The notes beneath the pieces are model-generated. The model had not been told where the DNA came from, searched no databases, and saw only the letters and a list, made by a program, of their open reading frames with translations. This document shows positions 62,913 through 64,000 of a DNA stretch of 64,000 bases, piece after piece. Source of the stretch: CAWJAP01 sp963834365 (GTDB lineage Bacteria; Acidobacteriota; Vicinamibacteria; Vicinamibacterales; Vicinamibacteraceae). The position numbers and the translations under genes were made by a program. Positions within the stretch are counted from its first letter, which is position 1, and each line of letters opens with the position of its first letter. The stretch lies in contig CAWIBS010000041.1 in the NCBI GenBank assembly GCA_963834365.1, forward strand, positions 248,001 through 312,000, written 5' to 3'.

Positions 62913-64000
62913 ATGGCCGAGATCCCCGAGGCCGAGCCTGACTACTTCCGCGAGCCGGTGACGGACGTCCCGCCACCGGCGCCCGATCCCGCCGCCTCCC
63001 GGCGGCCGTCGGTTCCGAAACTCGTCGTCGCCCTTCGGAACTATTCGTTCGCAACATTCGTGTCAGACGCTGGGGCCGGCATCACGGTCGGGCTCGTGGC
63101 GCTGCCGCTCGCGATGGCGTTCGCGATCGCGTCCGGGCTGCCTCCCGAAGCCGGCGTCTACTGCGCGGTCGTGACCGGCTTCCTCATCTCCGCGCTGGGC
63201 GGCTCGATGGTCCAGATTGGCGGGCCCACGGGCGCGTTCGTCGTCGTGGTCTCGGGCATCGTCGCGCAGCACGGGGTGGACGGGCTCTTCATGTGCACGA
63301 TGATGGGCGGCGTCATGCTCGTCGTGCTCGGCGCCACCGGCATGGGGAGCGCAATCAACTTCATCCCGCGCCCGGTGGTCGTGGGCTTCACCAACGGCAT
63401 CGCCATCGTCATCGCGAGCACGCAGATCCGCGACTTCTTCGGCCTCACCGTCGGCGCGATGCCCGGCGATTTCGCAGGCCGGATGATGACACTCGCGGGG
63501 AGCTTGCCGACCCTGTCGTATTGGGCGACCGCCGTCTCGCTGGTGACTCTGTCCATCCTCGTCCTGTGCCTCGTCAAGAAGACGGCCGTGCCGGGGACGA
63601 TCGTCGTGCTGCTCGGCGGCACGCTCCTGTCGGCGGTGTTCGGCATGCCCGTGGAAACCATCGAGTCCCGGTTTGACGGCATTCCCGGCGGGCTTCCGCA
63701 GCTGCGGATCCCCGCCTTCCGCGCCGACCTGCTGCTGTCGCTGCTGCCCTCCGCATTCACGGTGGCCATGCTCGGGGGCATCGAGTCGCTGATGTCGGCG
63801 GTCGTCGCCGACCGGATGAGCGGCGACCGGCACAACCCGAACGTGGAGCTCGTGGCGCAGGGCGTTGCCAACATCGCCTCGCCCCTGTTCGGAGGCCTGC
63901 CGGCCACGGGTGCGATCGCGCGCACCGCGACCAACATCCGCTCGGGAGCGAAGACGCCGGTGGCCGGCCTGATCCACGCCCTCACGCTGCTGGTGGTACT
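62913..64000 (+). CDS. SulP-family anion permease, truncated by the right edge
   Basis: ATG 62913 opens a frame that stays open to the end of the window (362+ residues). After a Pro-rich cytoplasmic leader the SulP core begins: AGITVGLVALPLAMAFAIAS, GLPPEAGVYCAVVTGFLISA, and VQIGGPTGAFVVVVSGIV, followed by the helix IGSMVQ-like GGIESLMSAVVADRMSG and LVAQGVANIASPLFGGLPAT. This is the sulfate/bicarbonate/anion permease fold. The STAS domain would lie beyond the window. It is divergent from TerC. Confidence 0.93.
   Translation, partial: MAEIPEAEPDYFREPVTDVPPPAPDPAASRRPSVPKLVVALRNYSFATFVSDAGAGITVGLVALPLAMAFAIASGLPPEAGVYCAVVTGFLISALGGSMVQIGGPTGAFVVVVSGIVAQHGVDGLFMCTMMGGVMLVVLGATGMGSAINFIPRPVVVGFTNGIAIVIASTQIRDFFGLTVGAMPGDFAGRMMTLAGSLPTLSYWATAVSLVTLSILVLCLVKKTAVPGTIVVLLGGTLLSAVFGMPVETIESRFDGIPGGLPQLRIPAFRADLLLSLLPSAFTVAMLGGIESLMSAVVADRMSGDRHNPNVELVAQGVANIASPLFGGLPATGAIARTATNIRSGAKTPVAGLIHALTLLVV

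Overview
This is a high-GC (about two thirds G+C) chromosomal window from a Gram-negative, heterotrophic soil-type bacterium. The gene repertoire best fits Acidobacteriota, probably class Vicinamibacteria: two S9 peptidases in tandem, an ECF sigma factor overlapping a TPR kinase, a CadC-like wHTH/TPR regulator, DUF1080 and xylose-isomerase-like TIM-barrel proteins with Tat signals, sodium:solute symporters, outer-membrane barrels and many hairpin repeats. That placement is an inference from gene content; there is no rRNA gene here. I found no tRNA, rRNA, transposase, integrase, CRISPR array or biosynthetic cluster.

Layout. 0-4.2 kb: a CxxCH protein, an FG-GAP/galactose-oxidase-like protein and a 7-TM protein. 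4.2-7.7 kb: cupin, then an ECF sigma factor overlapping a kinase-TolB-TPR protein. 7.9-13.8 kb: secreted lipase-like hydrolase, a large minus-strand protein joining muramidase, papain-like protease and alpha/beta hydrolase domains, and a metallophosphoesterase. 14.1-17.5 kb: DUF4956 membrane protein, phosphate-type porin and CotH kinase in one run. 17.6-23.8 kb: ChbG-like deacetylase, CPA2 antiporter, then DinB, BamA-like barrel and an unknown secreted protein as an overlapping operon. 23.9-28.7 kb: two S9 peptidases. 28.8-39.6 kb: carbohydrate genes (TIM barrel, SDR, DMT exporter, esterase-SMP30 fusion, SGNH hydrolase, mutarotase, two SSS symporters). 39.7-47.1 kb: wHTH-TPR regulator, ScyD-like protein, unknown protein, DUF1080, MBL hydrolase, TIM barrel and DUF2461. 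47.2-51.7 kb: a heavily frameshifted minus-strand run (acyl-CoA ligase, quinone-reductase-like MDR, D-aminoacylase). 52-56.4 kb: acyltransferase/AMP-ligase, a rhodanese with an in-frame TGA exactly at the catalytic cysteine (candidate selenoprotein) and an MBL protein coupled to it. 56.5-64 kb: di-haem cytochrome, OYE-type reductase, PilT-like ATPase, signal peptidase I, TerC and a SulP permease that runs off the right edge.

Three things stand out. (1) The candidate periplasmic selenocysteine rhodanese at 55171-55614, with a hairpin at the right distance downstream of the TGA and a stop codon that overlaps the next start. (2) The muramidase-papain-hydrolase fusion at 10106-12745, which has no signal peptide and looks like a delivered multi-enzyme effector. 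(3) Several families of intergenic palindromes that share a C(TTCA)G / C(TGAA)G hairpin tip, some embedded in heptamer-periodic arrays and some reaching into coding sequence.

Caution on quality: about a dozen genes are broken by frameshifts. Almost every one I could model is repaired by putting one GC dinucleotide back at a GCGC or CGCG site. This looks like a consensus-sequence error rather than biology, so I treat most broken genes as probably intact in the organism.
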